Source of the DNA: a virus
IMG/VR virus record: IMGVR_UViG_3300033141_003493
Location: 1-58,150 of that record
Strand: one strand, 5' to 3'
DNA: 58,150 nucleotides
This document shows positions 1 through 7,389 of this stretch, piece after piece. Numbering within the stretch: the first letter of the stretch is position 1; each line of letters begins with the position of its first letter. A model generated the notes under the pieces. That model did not search any database and was not told the origin of the DNA. It was given only the letters and a program-made list of their open reading frames with translations. Position numbers and translations under genes: made by a program.

Positions 1-37
1 TCTCAGACTTTGGAATGTAGCAAGTCATCACGTACAT
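1..37 (-). CDS. Leftward small gene, 3' end cut by window edge
   Basis: Only the first twelve codons are inside the window, beginning MYVMTCYIPKSE. The start is supported by the same purine-rich ribosome-binding block (AAAGAAAGGGGGCAGC) that precedes other genes of this leftward cluster. It would be the next gene after 71-301 in the operon. No function can be assigned from so short a piece. If the sequence is circular it should run into the fragment at 57866-58150, but a direct join is out of frame by one base. Confidence 0.5.
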   Translation of the reverse strand, partial: MYVMTCYIPKSE

Positions 38-70
38 GCTGCCCCCTTTCTTTGGCAGAGGTGGGCGGGG

Positions 71-301
71 TTATCCCCGCCCTACCTCCGGCTGTAACTC
101 GCGCAGCTCATCAAAGATGAGCCGGTAGGCTTCCGCCCCGATGATGGCCCGCTCGCTGGCTGGCCGACCCTCCGCGCAAAACGTCGCCAGGTCCTGGGCG
201 TACCGCTCGGCGGAGTGGCCGAGCTGGAGGTATTCGGCCAGTGTGCACGTTTGCGCGGCGTATTGCTCGGCTACCATCTGCCGCAGTTGTTCCCTGTTCA
301 T
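71..301 (-). CDS. Small orphan protein, paralogue of the 53717-54130 gene
   Basis: A 76-residue soluble protein with no recognised domain. Its N-terminus (MNREQLRQMVAEQY, then TLAEYL and FCAEGR) matches the protein encoded at 53717-54130, so the two leftward clusters share a gene family. The start has a GAAAGAGGGCAAG ribosome-binding block. The stop codon lies in the loop of a GC-rich hairpin at 64-81. The charged helical sequence suggests a small binding protein, but nothing more specific is visible. Accessory or anti-defence role is inferred only from location. Confidence 0.7.
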   Translation of the reverse strand: MNREQLRQMVAEQYAAQTCTLAEYLQLGHSAERYAQDLATFCAEGRPASERAIIGAEAYRLIFDELRELQPEVGRG

Positions 302-318
302 CTTGCCCTCTTTCTTTC

Positions 319-350
319 GGGGCGGCCCCGGCTTTTACCAGAGCCGCCCC
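319..350. other. Intercistronic GC hairpin
   Basis: GGGGCGGC pairs with GCCGCCCC around a 16-nt loop, between two leftward genes. On the transcribed strand it is followed by A/G-rich sequence and the next ribosome-binding site, not by a U-run, so it looks like an RNA-processing or stability hairpin and not an intrinsic terminator. Confidence 0.5.
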
Positions 351-359
351 AGGCGAGCC

Positions 360-671
360 TTACGGCTCATACAACGGTCCGAAGTCGTCACTTTGCCGGC
401 GGACCCACGCCGTGGTATCCGGGTCGTCGTCGTAGTGCATATATGCGAGGTTGGCCGGTGTGGCCTCACGCCGTGGCAGCGGGCCACATGCGCCGGTTAC
501 GCGGCCGCCCTCCAGCCGGACGGCCCAGACCTCGCCGCTTCGCCGGTGCTGCCAGTACTGATATTCTGGCTCTACTCGAATCGTAAGCTTCGGGTCAAAG
601 TCGCATTCGAGGCACCGGAGCGCTGCGGTCTCCCAGTTCTCAAACGTTCCTAGCGGTGTTATATATCTCAT
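360..671 (-). CDS. Small orphan protein of leftward cluster
   Basis: A 103-residue, tryptophan- and tyrosine-rich soluble protein with no recognised family. It reads as alternating short beta strands (for example YQYWQHRRSGEVWAV). The start at 671 follows AAAGAAAGGGGGAACG. It sits between two hairpins, 319-350 downstream and 690-721 upstream. Function unknown; it belongs to the left accessory operon expressed from the promoter at 2005-2033. Confidence 0.7.
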   Translation of the reverse strand: MRYITPLGTFENWETAALRCLECDFDPKLTIRVEPEYQYWQHRRSGEVWAVRLEGGRVTGACGPLPRREATPANLAYMHYDDDPDTTAWVRRQSDDFGPLYEP

Positions 672-689
672 CGTTCCCCCTTTCTTTTG

Positions 690-721
690 GGGGCGGCTCC
701 GACAGAAGCCAGAGCCGCCCC
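690..721. other. Intercistronic GC hairpin
   Basis: Perfect 10-bp stem, GGGGCGGCTC with GAGCCGCCCC, 12-nt loop. It lies directly upstream of the ribosome-binding site of the 360-671 gene and just after the stop of the 727-933 gene. No U-run follows. Confidence 0.55.
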
Positions 722-726
722 ATGGC

Positions 727-933
727 CTATATCATTGCCCGCCGGGGCATTAGCCCCGTTGTGCCCTTGTCGCGCGGCCAGCGGTTGAGCGGCCAGTAGC
801 CAAACCGCCACCAGCGCCCACACTGCCGGCATTGCACTAGCCCGCGCCCCTCGTTGCTGTGGGGTGCGTCGGGTAACACAGTTCCACACGGGCACCGCCA
901 CCAGCCTTCTACTTTGTCCCATTCGGCGAACAT
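727..933 (-). CDS. Small zinc-ribbon-like protein
   Basis: A 68-residue protein with CPCG near residue 14 and CRQCG near residue 35, the spacing of a four-cysteine zinc ribbon, surrounded by tryptophans and arginines. It may bind nucleic acid or a protein partner. The start at 933 follows AAGGAGGTTATC, the same ribosome-binding block used at 1678 and 55666. Function unknown. Confidence 0.7.
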   Translation of the reverse strand: MFAEWDKVEGWWRCPCGTVLPDAPHSNEGRGLVQCRQCGRWWRFGYWPLNRWPRDKGTTGLMPRRAMI

Positions 934-946
934 GATAACCTCCTTG

Positions 947-1138
947 CTAGTCCGTCCCTGGGCTGATATAGTATTCGGCCCAGTCCGGTTTTACCTTGTG
1001 CCGTCCGGCGGTTTGGATATCCCACCGGTCGCCTTCGATCGTCCGGTATCGGACGATCAGATAAGGCTCTTGGTACCTTTGCGCCCAGCGCCTGGCCGCC
1101 CACTGCGCGGCGGCCAGGTTGGCGTAGTACTCTCGCAT
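947..1138 (-). CDS. Small basic/aromatic orphan protein
   Basis: A 63-residue protein beginning MREYYANLAAAQW. I chose the start at 1138 because AAAGGGGGACAA precedes it; the longer reading to 1192 would run through a strong hairpin and lacks such a site. The N-terminal half is a predicted helix and the C-terminal half strand-rich. It overlaps no neighbour. Function unknown; accessory operon member. Confidence 0.6.
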   Translation of the reverse strand: MREYYANLAAAQWAARRWAQRYQEPYLIVRYRTIEGDRWDIQTAGRHKVKPDWAEYYISPGTD

Positions 1139-1160
1139 TTGTCCCCCTTTGCCTAAAAGG

Positions 1161-1190
1161 GGCAAGGCGGGGGTTATTCCCCGCCTTGCC
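1161..1190. other. Perfect 12-bp hairpin with a stop codon in its loop
   Basis: GGCAAGGCGGGG pairs perfectly with CCCCGCCTTGCC around GTTATT; the TAA of the 1174-1434 gene lies in the loop. On the minus strand CCTTTT follows, so weak terminator activity is possible. Similar stop-in-loop hairpins occur at 64-81 and 56904-56931. Confidence 0.6.
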
Positions 1191-1434
1191 ATTCTACCGC
1201 GTCCTCATCGATGATGAGGATTTCCTGATCGTCGTCGTCCTGGCCGTCATCCGGCGCCCAGACGGCCAGCGTCAAACTCTCACCGCGGGCGCGGTCCCAG
1301 TTGTCCCGCGCCCAGATAAACCGGTCATCGTCCGGTATGCCGCGGACGCTGCGGATGCCGAACCGGACGATTGGCCAGGCTGCTTCGTCCAGCAGCCTAG
1401 CCAGTTCGTACAACCCTGAGACCGTCAACCTCAT
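1174..1434 (-). CDS. Small acidic orphan protein
   Basis: An 86-residue protein starting MRLTVSGLYELARLL, with a very acidic C-terminus (an Asp/Glu run around residues 66-80). The start at 1434 has CAGGAGGCATAAC upstream; upstream extension is unlikely because it would overlap the preceding gene. Acidic, DNA-mimic-like composition is common among phage anti-restriction proteins, but no homology is recognisable, so this is only suggestive. Confidence 0.65.
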   Translation of the reverse strand: MRLTVSGLYELARLLDEAAWPIVRFGIRSVRGIPDDDRFIWARDNWDRARGESLTLAVWAPDDGQDDDDQEILIIDEDAVEWQGGE

Positions 1435-1435
1435 G

Positions 1436-1678
1436 TTATGCCTCCTGATCGATACTGATATACCAGACCGCGCCGGTCCCATCTCGGCGCGTAATCTGGT
1501 AGTGGCCCACACGTGCCGAACCCGTGACGTAGTAGATGGGCTTGTTGGTGCTTGGGTCCCATTCCTCCCGCCACGTTCTGGCGAGGTCCGCGGCGTAGGC
1601 GCGGGCTTCGCCAAGTGTGGGGAAGGACTCCGCAATGTCCGGCATATAGCCGGGCATCCGCTGGCTTACTACATACAT
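1436..1678 (-). CDS. Small orphan protein of leftward cluster
   Basis: An 80-residue protein with a central helix (SFPTLGEARAYAADLARTW) flanked by strands, the shape of small alpha/beta phage proteins. Its stop lies one base from the start of the 1174-1434 gene, implying translational coupling. The start at 1678 uses GAAGGGAGGTTATC. No known family. Confidence 0.7.
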   Translation of the reverse strand: MYVVSQRMPGYMPDIAESFPTLGEARAYAADLARTWREEWDPSTNKPIYYVTGSARVGHYQITRRDGTGAVWYISIDQEA

Positions 1679-1697
1679 GATAACCTCCCTTCGGTTT

Positions 1698-1727
1698 CCC
1701 CGTGAGGGATATCATTCCCTCACGGGG
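1698..1727. other. Intercistronic 12-bp hairpin
   Basis: CCCCGTGAGGGA pairs perfectly with TCCCTCACGGGG around a 6-nt loop, between the first and second genes of the left operon. It is placed just before the ribosome-binding site of the 1436-1678 gene, as in the other leftward intercistronic gaps. Confidence 0.55.
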
Positions 1728-1738
1728 TAAGACCTAAC

Positions 1739-1963
1739 CTAAAGCGGACGCGCCCAGTACAGCGCCCAAGTGAGACCGTCGGGCACGTCCTGCGGTCCGA
1801 GGGTGCGCCAGGTACCATTGGCGGCATATGCCGCAATGGTCCGGTGACCCTGCCGCTTGGTCACGACGTACTCGGTGCCGTTGTCGCCGATGGCAACGGC
1901 GACCGGGTGGCCGTGGTAGCCGTAGAAGTGGCTGATGAAGTTGTGAACCTCGGACGGTAGCAT
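1739..1963 (-). CDS. First gene of left accessory operon; DGLTW-family orphan
   Basis: A 74-residue protein starting MLPSEVHNF. Its C-terminal motif PDGLTWALYW matches PDGLTWRLFW in the protein at 57234-57500, and both genes are the first gene downstream of an identical 87-bp promoter element. I chose the start at 1963 (AGGAGGTTTCC upstream) because the longer reading begins inside the promoter. Function unknown. Confidence 0.7.
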   Translation of the reverse strand: MLPSEVHNFISHFYGYHGHPVAVAIGDNGTEYVVTKRQGHRTIAAYAANGTWRTLGPQDVPDGLTWALYWARPL

Positions 1964-1997
1964 GGGAAACCTCCTTGGTGGTGATGGGTGTGTGCGA

Positions 1998-2084
1998 CGC
2001 TTACAATGTAACACACAGTTACGATTTTGTCAAGTCCCCGGGGCCTAGATTCGGGGATTCGTTGGAGATTTTCACAAAGTCCGC
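1998..2084. repeat. 87-bp perfect direct repeat, copy 1 (promoter element)
   Basis: This block is identical, base for base, to 57534-57620 and in the same orientation. It contains a leftward promoter and about 50 bp further upstream of it. Each copy stands in front of a leftward gene cluster whose first genes are paralogous, so the repeat marks a duplicated accessory cassette or a place where cassettes recombine. Confidence 0.95.
2005..2033 (-). promoter_or_regulatory. Leftward sigma-70-type promoter, copy 1
   Basis: On the minus strand TTGACA (2033-2028) is followed by a 17-bp spacer and TACATT (2010-2005). The -10 overlaps the near-palindrome TTACATTGTAA, a possible operator. It drives the genes from 1963 towards base 1. 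Confidence 0.75.
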
Positions 2085-2505
2085 GGTGGCAATCTGGGAG
2101 GAGGGTACACGGGGAACTTGGACGACATACATATATAGGTAGTGCGATCCCGGCACTTGGGGAACTTGGGCGAGGACCCGCGGACTTGGAGGATTGGCCG
2201 AGGATACGACATATATATGTGACGTGTTGATGGTGTAGGCTCGGGGATTCGCGGACTTGGAGACTTGGGGGATTCGCGGACTTGGATACCTCCGCCCGGC
2301 GAGGACGGTAGGATTGGAACACGGAGCCCCTACCGTAGACTTGGAGGATTGCAGACTTGGGGATTGGCGGACTTGGTGAATGGTAGGCTTGGAGGACCTA
2401 GATACCTCCACCCGGTGACGATGATAGGCTTGGTTTGCTGATGGTAGGCTTGCGGACTTGGAGGATTCGCGGACTCGGGGATTGGAGACTTGGAGCCCTT
2501 GGACG
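2085..2505. repeat. Iterated GGACTTGG array upstream of the terminase genes
   Basis: About 420 bp without a credible gene. It holds roughly a dozen ACTTGG units, often as GCGGACTTGGAGGATT, plus a larger repeat: 2285-2317 and 2401-2433 both read GATACCTCC(G/A)CCCGG followed by a related block. A perfect 12-bp AT palindrome, ACATATATATGT, lies at 2209-2220 with a related sequence near 2124. Position next to terS suggests a packaging (pac/cos) or replication site. All open frames here are repeat-derived. Confidence 0.75.
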
Positions 2506-3024
2506 ATGACAAGCGAAGGCAAGTATAGCCACGAGCTGCGGGAAGTGCTAGCCCGGTTGTCTCCCGCTGCGCTGCGAATGGTTGAGACACGGCTTAGCTG
2601 TCGGAGCGAAGCGGAGACCGCCCGGCGTCTTGGTCTGGACCCGTCAACGATATATACCTGCGCCGAGATAGACGATATACGCCTAGCCGTCTCGCTGTGT
2701 ATGCGCGAGCGAATAGCGTTACATCAAGAACGCCTTACACGATTGGCTAGCCGTGCTATCGAGGTACTAGAATCCGAGTTAGATAACCCTAGCCCACGCG
2801 GTCACAGATACGACGCTGCTATCGCAATATTAGACCGTGTGCTTGGCAAGCCGACGGAACGGGTACAACTACAGTCAGACGCCCTAGCCGAAGTCTCCCG
2901 CCTAGTCTCGACCCTACGCCAACGCATCCCGACCGTAGAAGAGTCACAACGCCGCAAACAGGCACAGATAGCAGCACCGGACCCGGAGCCCGCCCTACCC
3001 CCGTCTGGTCCCGCCGAGCAGTGA
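2506..3024 (+). CDS. terS: Terminase small subunit (probable)
   Basis: A 172-residue protein that would bind the packaging site and direct the large terminase. Residues about 25-50 form a helix-turn-helix (ETARRLGLDPSTIY); the middle is helical with the ILDRVLGKPTERVQ motif common in small terminases; the C-terminus is proline-rich. I chose ATG 2506 over 2458 because the extra residues are encoded by the repeat array. It is the first gene of the late operon, with the large subunit following. Packaging-site recognition in the adjacent array is inferred. Confidence 0.75.
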   Translation: MTSEGKYSHELREVLARLSPAALRMVETRLSCRSEAETARRLGLDPSTIYTCAEIDDIRLAVSLCMRERIALHQERLTRLASRAIEVLESELDNPSPRGHRYDAAIAILDRVLGKPTERVQLQSDALAEVSRLVSTLRQRIPTVEESQRRKQAQIAAPDPEPALPPSGPAEQ

Positions 3025-3304
3025 GGCTTGGGACATGGAGCCCCTCCCCTCCCGTTTTTGGAAACCCTTTTGCCCATTTCCCCTCCGCCCTGTATCCGCC
3101 AGAGTGACCGTGTGGCAGGGCCGCCGCGACTCTTGTCGCCGGCGATTGCAATCGCGGCGATTGGAAGTGGCAAGGCCACCGGCGATTGGAAATCGCATCG
3201 CTTTGCAGGATCAGTAAACAAAACACGGGGTTTAGGCCATGCTTAGCACCGTTTCGTTCGTCAAAATGCAGGATATGCTGCTAGGAACCGCAAGGAGGGA
3301 ATGC
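3025..3304 (+). repeat. Paired-hairpin repeats between terS and 3305 gene
   Basis: No gene is apparent. From about 3127 to 3199 there are consecutive hairpins, including GGCGATTGCAATCG and then the paired unit GTGGCAAGGCCAC plus GCGATTGGAAATCGC. This is the best-formed copy of the dispersed element described in the findings. Confidence 0.75.
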
Positions 3305-3565
3305 ATGGCAAGGCCATCGGCGATTGGAAATCGCATAGTGACCACATGCAGCGCGGCGAGGCCCCCGACGATTGGAAATCGCGCCGCCGACGATTGGGAA
3401 TCGTATCGTGACGACTGGGGGTCGTATGATGGTTGGTGGTTCCGGCTTGCTGATATTGATGCGGTGAAGCGTTACTTTGGTGGTTGTACGATTGTGCTCA
3501 AATCCGGCAACACGGTTAGTCTACAGGGTGAGGAGGCCGACAGGTTTATGGCCGACTTGACATAG
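3305..3565 (+). CDS. Small protein with hairpin-repeat-encoded N-terminus
   Basis: An 86-residue protein started from ATG 3305 after an AAGGAGGG site. The first half is encoded by three or four hairpin repeats and reads as repetitive (ARPSAIGNR, ARPPTIGNR, DDWESYRDDW). The second half, WWFRLADIDAVKRYF then GGCTIVLKSGNTVSL, looks like a genuine small beta-rich domain resembling short phage or FlbD-like proteins. The repeats may have invaded the 5' end of an older gene. Function unknown. Confidence 0.5.
   Translation: MARPSAIGNRIVTTCSAARPPTIGNRAADDWESYRDDWGSYDGWWFRLADIDAVKRYFGGCTIVLKSGNTVSLQGEEADRFMADLT
3307..3424 (+). repeat. Paired-hairpin repeats inside the 3305 gene
   Basis: One paired copy at 3307-3337 (GGCAAGGCC then GGCGATTGGAAATCGC) and three successive second-type hairpins at 3368-3424 (ACGATTGGAAATCG, ACGATTGGGAATCGT, ACGACTGGGGGTCGT). 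The stems show compensating changes, and the units are translated as part of a coding sequence. Confidence 0.7.
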
Positions 3566-3806
3566 GTGGCAGAGCCACCGACGGTTGAAACGTGAATAAA
3601 AGTCACGAGTAAATGCGTATATATAAGTGAAGAGTTTCTCTGGACGTTTTCACCACGCTGTGTGGCAAGGCCACCGGCGATTGGAAATCGCAACGTAGAG
3701 ATATTCTCCTGGCCTTCCGTGGCAAGGCCACCGGCGACTAGAAGTCGCCCAGAATCCCCCCTACTTTCCCCCAACGCGGCATTTGCCGCCGACGATTAGA
3801 AATCGT
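3566..3806 (+). repeat. Paired-hairpin repeats before the large terminase
   Basis: A 240-bp non-coding gap holding four copies: 3566-3594 (GGTGGCAGAGCCACC), 3661-3693, 3719-3750 (second stem GGCGACTAGAAGTCGCC) and 3776-3805. The last copy ends immediately before the terminase ATG and leaves no room for a Shine-Dalgarno sequence. The stretch 3600-3640 is AT-rich (GCGTATATATAAG) and could hold a phage promoter, but no -35 is convincing. Confidence 0.7.
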
Positions 3807-5129
3807 ATGGCAGAGTTAGCCCTTTGGGACATTCCGCTGGAGCTCAAGGAAGCCTTATGGGCGCACAGCGGTTACGTTCCCACCCCCGAACAACTAGCTG
3901 TCCATGCGGACAACTCCAGGATCAAGCAGGTCGTTGGCGGAGAGCGGGCCGGCAAGTCTCGCCTGACCGCCGAGGAGCTGTACTGCTGGGCCACCTACGA
4001 TCCGGGTCTCTACTGGATTGTAGGCCCGGACTACGATCTAGCCAGACCGGAGTTTGAGCACCTGGTCAGGGCTTTGGGAGTACAGATCAAAGACCTCTCT
4101 CAGCCGAAAGCAGGCTCCTGGGAGCTCAAGACCCACCTCGGGTCCCATGTAGTTACGAAGACCTCCACTGATCCTATGTCCCTGGCCGGGCGTGCTCCCA
4201 AGGGCATTGCTATGGTGGAGGCCGCCCAGCAAACCTACGAGGCCTTTCTGAGGGTACGGGGGCGGGTGGCCGAGACCCGGGGGCCGCTGATCCTTTCCGG
4301 GACTCTGGAGGGTGTCGCCTTCGTATCTTGGTATCACGACCTGTACAGGCGCTGGCGGGCCGACAACCCTGACGACGCTCGTTCTTTCTCCATCCCCACC
4401 TGGTCCAATACTGCCATTTTCCCCGGCGGCAGGGATGATCCCGAGATCAAGTCTCTGGAGGCCACCTACCCTCGGGACGTGTTTCTGGAGCGGTTCGGGG
4501 CCGAGCCCTCTATGCCTCTCAGTCTGGTCTTTCGTGAGTTCAGCCATCCGGAGCACGTTCAGACCTGCGTTCTCGACAAGAAGGAGGGCGTTCAGCTCTG
4601 GATAGACCCCGGATATGCGGGGGCTTACGCAGTGCTGGCCGTGCAGGTTCGGGACGAGCACGTGTACGTGCTGGACGAGGTTTACGAAAGGGGCCAGACC
4701 GCACACCAAGTCATTCAGGAGTGCAGGAGCCGCCCCTGGTGGAAGTATGTCAAAGCCGGGGTGATAGATATTGCCGCCAGGCAGCACCACGGTCAAGAGT
4801 CCCAACTGGAGATATGGGCGCATTTGACCGGCCTCCGACTCCATTCCCAGAAAGTCCCTATTCCCGATGGCATTCTCCGTCTCCGAACCTTCCTCGTTGA
4901 TCCCGAGACCGGGAAGCCCCGCATTACTTTCGACCCGAAGTGTGTCAACACTATCCGCGAGTTTGCCCTCTATCGGTACAAGGACGCAAAAGAGGGCCGC
5001 CCCATCTCAGAAACCCCGATTAGCGCCGACAACCACGCGATATCTGCTCTCATTTACGGCCTGGTGTCTAACTTTGGCTTTGTGCGGCTTCGCCGTGAGC
5101 GTATACGGGCCAGGATCAGCCGTAACTAA
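3807..5129 (+). CDS. terL: Terminase large subunit
   Basis: A 440-residue DNA-packaging motor ATPase/nuclease. The Walker A loop GGERAGKS lies near residue 45 and the Walker B candidate GIAMVEAA near residue 132. The C-terminal RNase H-like nuclease shows the acidic cluster expected: WIDPGYAG near 262, VIDIAA near 313 and SADNHAISAL near 410. I chose ATG 3807; an upstream TTG at 3783 would add eight residues encoded by a hairpin repeat. No ribosome-binding site precedes the ATG. The portal follows after a 64-bp hairpin-bearing gap. Confidence 0.9.
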   Translation: MAELALWDIPLELKEALWAHSGYVPTPEQLAVHADNSRIKQVVGGERAGKSRLTAEELYCWATYDPGLYWIVGPDYDLARPEFEHLVRALGVQIKDLSQPKAGSWELKTHLGSHVVTKTSTDPMSLAGRAPKGIAMVEAAQQTYEAFLRVRGRVAETRGPLILSGTLEGVAFVSWYHDLYRRWRADNPDDARSFSIPTWSNTAIFPGGRDDPEIKSLEATYPRDVFLERFGAEPSMPLSLVFREFSHPEHVQTCVLDKKEGVQLWIDPGYAGAYAVLAVQVRDEHVYVLDEVYERGQTAHQVIQECRSRPWWKYVKAGVIDIAARQHHGQESQLEIWAHLTGLRLHSQKVPIPDGILRLRTFLVDPETGKPRITFDPKCVNTIREFALYRYKDAKEGRPISETPISADNHAISALIYGLVSNFGFVRLRRERIRARISRN

Positions 5130-5147
5130 GCGATCTTTGCGGCCTTG

Positions 5148-5185
5148 CCGTGGCGGCAAAGCCGCTGACGATCACGAATCGTGAA
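5148..5185 (+). repeat. Paired-hairpin repeat between terL and portal
   Basis: GCGGCAAAGCCGC followed by ACGATCACGAATCGT: a diverged copy of the dispersed paired-hairpin element, ending a few bases before the portal ribosome-binding site. Confidence 0.7.
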
Positions 5186-5193
5186 GGACCACC

Positions 5194-7389
5194 ATGAGTG
5201 ACGAATACCCCGATCTGGACGCCCTGAAGGACCGCCTGAGGTCAGACTGGTCGGAGCGGGACCGCGTTATCAAGGAAATGCGCTCTCTGCGCTTTATGGA
5301 GTGGGAGCCAGAGGTCCCCGTAAGCATGGAGCCGGAGACGGTGAGATCGCCGATTGCTCACCAGATCGTGGAAAGAATGACCGGCACACTGACGGCCAAC
5401 CCCCCAACCATCACAGTTCCCCCTGCTGACGAGACCCAGGATGCCAGGGAACGATCCTCCAAGATGGAGAAGTTCCTGGCAGCGGGTATGCACAGGTTGC
5501 AACAGCAGTCGGACCAAGATGTCGTAGATCGGTTTATCGAGTCGCTCATCGCCGATGGTCACGGTTGTATGCGGATGCTCTATGCGCCGCAGCTGTGGCG
5601 CGGTTTCCCCCGCAAGACCAAGGATGAGGAAGACCGCGAGTACAACAAGCGGACCGAGATATGGAAAAAGGGGCGCTCCTTGCCGATTGCCTGGAACTGG
5701 GTAGACCCCCTTACTGTATATCCGCTGTACGGCGAGTTCGGGCTCTATGGCGTTCTGGAGATTGACGAAAGGGATCTTCTCACCCTCCACCCCGACAAGT
5801 GGAACATACAGAAGCCCGATTTGGAAAACCTATCCCGGCTCAACCGACGTAAGGGCACCTCGGTGGAGTTCGCTCAGTGGTGGACTCCAGAGACTCTCAC
5901 CTACTGGGTGGAGGGGGAGATCGTCCATCATCAGAAGCACAAGTACGGTGCTCCGCCCTATGTCTATGCCATGGGACTGGGCGCTGCCAGTACGGACCCC
6001 AAATACATGGGCATGTCCTGTATCTGGCCCATTCGGGAGCTCATTCCCTACCTGGATCGGCTGCTTTCCCAGAAGGCCACGGCTATTCGCATGTGGTGTT
6101 GGCCCACCGTGGTGGTCAGGCAAACGAACTTGAGCGATCTCATTGGCGCTGGGGAGGGGGAGACTCCGCTTAGGGAGATAAACATTGCTCCCGGTTCTAC
6201 GGTAAGTCTCTACCAGGATGAGGAGATCAGCTTCCTGACCTGGCAGGGGAACGGCCCCGATGCCGACGAGATGGTCCGGCTGGTGATGTCCATGATCGAG
6301 CGGGCCGGGCTCTCCGATGCCATGTACGGACAGTCTGCCGGCGAGTCGGGCTATGCACTGAACCAACTCATCGCCGCAGCCCGGATGCGCTTCAAGCCCA
6401 TCATCGCCCACGCGGAGCGGGCTCTGGAGATGCAGATGGAGGTGTTGCTGGACATCATCGAGAATCACGCCAAGCAGAAGCTCTACGTCTACCCCCGTGG
6501 GGAAAAGGGATGGATCGGTCTGGGTCCGGACGATATCAGGGGCTATCGCCAGGTTCGGGTAGAGCTGAACCCGGTTATGCCTACCGACGCCTATGCCAGG
6601 AGCTCCCAGGCTATCAACGAGGTGAACGCGGGACTTCGGAGCCGCGAGTCGGCCATGGAGATGATCGACATTCCCCAGCCCGATGAGGAGATGCGCCGCA
6701 TTCTGCTGGATAAGTGGAAGGCTGATCCCAAGGTGCAGCAGTGGCTCATAGACCAGGCTCTCAAGAAGGCCGGAATCATGCTCTCCCAGGGCGATATGAC
6801 TATGAGCCAGATACAGAAGGCGTATCCCGATATGCCCCCAGGATTGCAGCAAGCGGTATCGGCCAGGTTGCAGGCCAGCGCCCCTCCGGGGATGAGCGTA
6901 CAGCAACTGGGCATGAGGGAGCCTCCGCAGGGTGGATTTAGGCCCGGAGAGTCTCCCGGGATTGAGCAGGCCGGAATACCCATGGGGCTACCAATGGGAC
7001 AACCAATGGGACCACCAGTGGGGTTTCCAAGCGGCCCGGTAGCCATGGGTAACCCCCAGGAGCTGGTACAGCAGTATGCGCAGCTTGTTCAGGTGCTGGC
7101 CCAGAGGATGGGGATAACCGAAGAGCAACTGGTGCAGTGGCTCATTCAGCAAGCTCAGCAGCTGGGTATCCCGTTGCAGCAACTTATTCAGCAGTTAGCG
7201 GAAAGGATACTGGGCGGCGCTACGCCCACCGCCACGGGACAACAGTTTCGTGGGGCTGGGCCGCAGGTGATGGCTACACCCGGGGTTAGGGCTACGCCAC
7301 AGCCAGCTCGCGTAGGCAGAAGAGTGATGCCAAGTGGCATTGCTACAGGAATGGCACCCGCAGCAAAGCGCAGAGGAATAGAGTCCTAG
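5194..7389 (+). CDS. Portal protein
   Basis: A 731-residue protein that would form the dodecameric portal at one capsid vertex, through which DNA is packaged and to which the tail attaches. Recognition rests on size, position after terL, and portal-like sequence: an N-terminal helical stretch, a wing/stem core with SIAP-type beta strands, and AGLSDAMYGQSAGESGYALNQL near residues 370-390, a typical portal segment. The last 170 residues are low-complexity, with Met/Gly/Pro repeats (MGLPMGQPMGPP) and Gln-rich helices, possibly a long barrel or disordered tail. GAAGGA precedes the ATG. Confidence 0.85.
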   Translation: MSDEYPDLDALKDRLRSDWSERDRVIKEMRSLRFMEWEPEVPVSMEPETVRSPIAHQIVERMTGTLTANPPTITVPPADETQDARERSSKMEKFLAAGMHRLQQQSDQDVVDRFIESLIADGHGCMRMLYAPQLWRGFPRKTKDEEDREYNKRTEIWKKGRSLPIAWNWVDPLTVYPLYGEFGLYGVLEIDERDLLTLHPDKWNIQKPDLENLSRLNRRKGTSVEFAQWWTPETLTYWVEGEIVHHQKHKYGAPPYVYAMGLGAASTDPKYMGMSCIWPIRELIPYLDRLLSQKATAIRMWCWPTVVVRQTNLSDLIGAGEGETPLREINIAPGSTVSLYQDEEISFLTWQGNGPDADEMVRLVMSMIERAGLSDAMYGQSAGESGYALNQLIAAARMRFKPIIAHAERALEMQMEVLLDIIENHAKQKLYVYPRGEKGWIGLGPDDIRGYRQVRVELNPVMPTDAYARSSQAINEVNAGLRSRESAMEMIDIPQPDEEMRRILLDKWKADPKVQQWLIDQALKKAGIMLSQGDMTMSQIQKAYPDMPPGLQQAVSARLQASAPPGMSVQQLGMREPPQGGFRPGESPGIEQAGIPMGLPMGQPMGPPVGFPSGPVAMGNPQELVQQYAQLVQVLAQRMGITEEQLVQWLIQQAQQLGIPLQQLIQQLAERILGGATPTATGQQFRGAGPQVMATPGVRATPQPARVGRRVMPSGIATGMAPAAKRRGIES

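Noticed and set aside
2019-2590. Long minus-strand frames rich in Ser/Pro/Lys opposite the iterated array
   Set aside because: They are translations of the ACTTGG repeats, lack ribosome-binding sites and look unlike the neighbouring proteins.
3239-3304. A longer start for the 3305 gene
   Set aside because: No ribosome-binding site at 3239, while AAGGAGGG directly precedes ATG 3305.
3118-3808. A CRISPR array, because of regularly recurring short palindromic repeats
   Set aside because: Spacing is irregular, repeat units vary with compensating stem changes, copies lie inside genes and in both orientations, and no cas genes are present.
4038-4844. 268-codon minus-strand frame opposite terL
   Set aside because: Shadow of the terminase coding strand; no start signal and Leu/Gly/Pro-biased composition.
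5830-6906. 358-codon minus-strand frame opposite the portal gene
   Set aside because: Shadow frame; the plus-strand portal is clearly coding.
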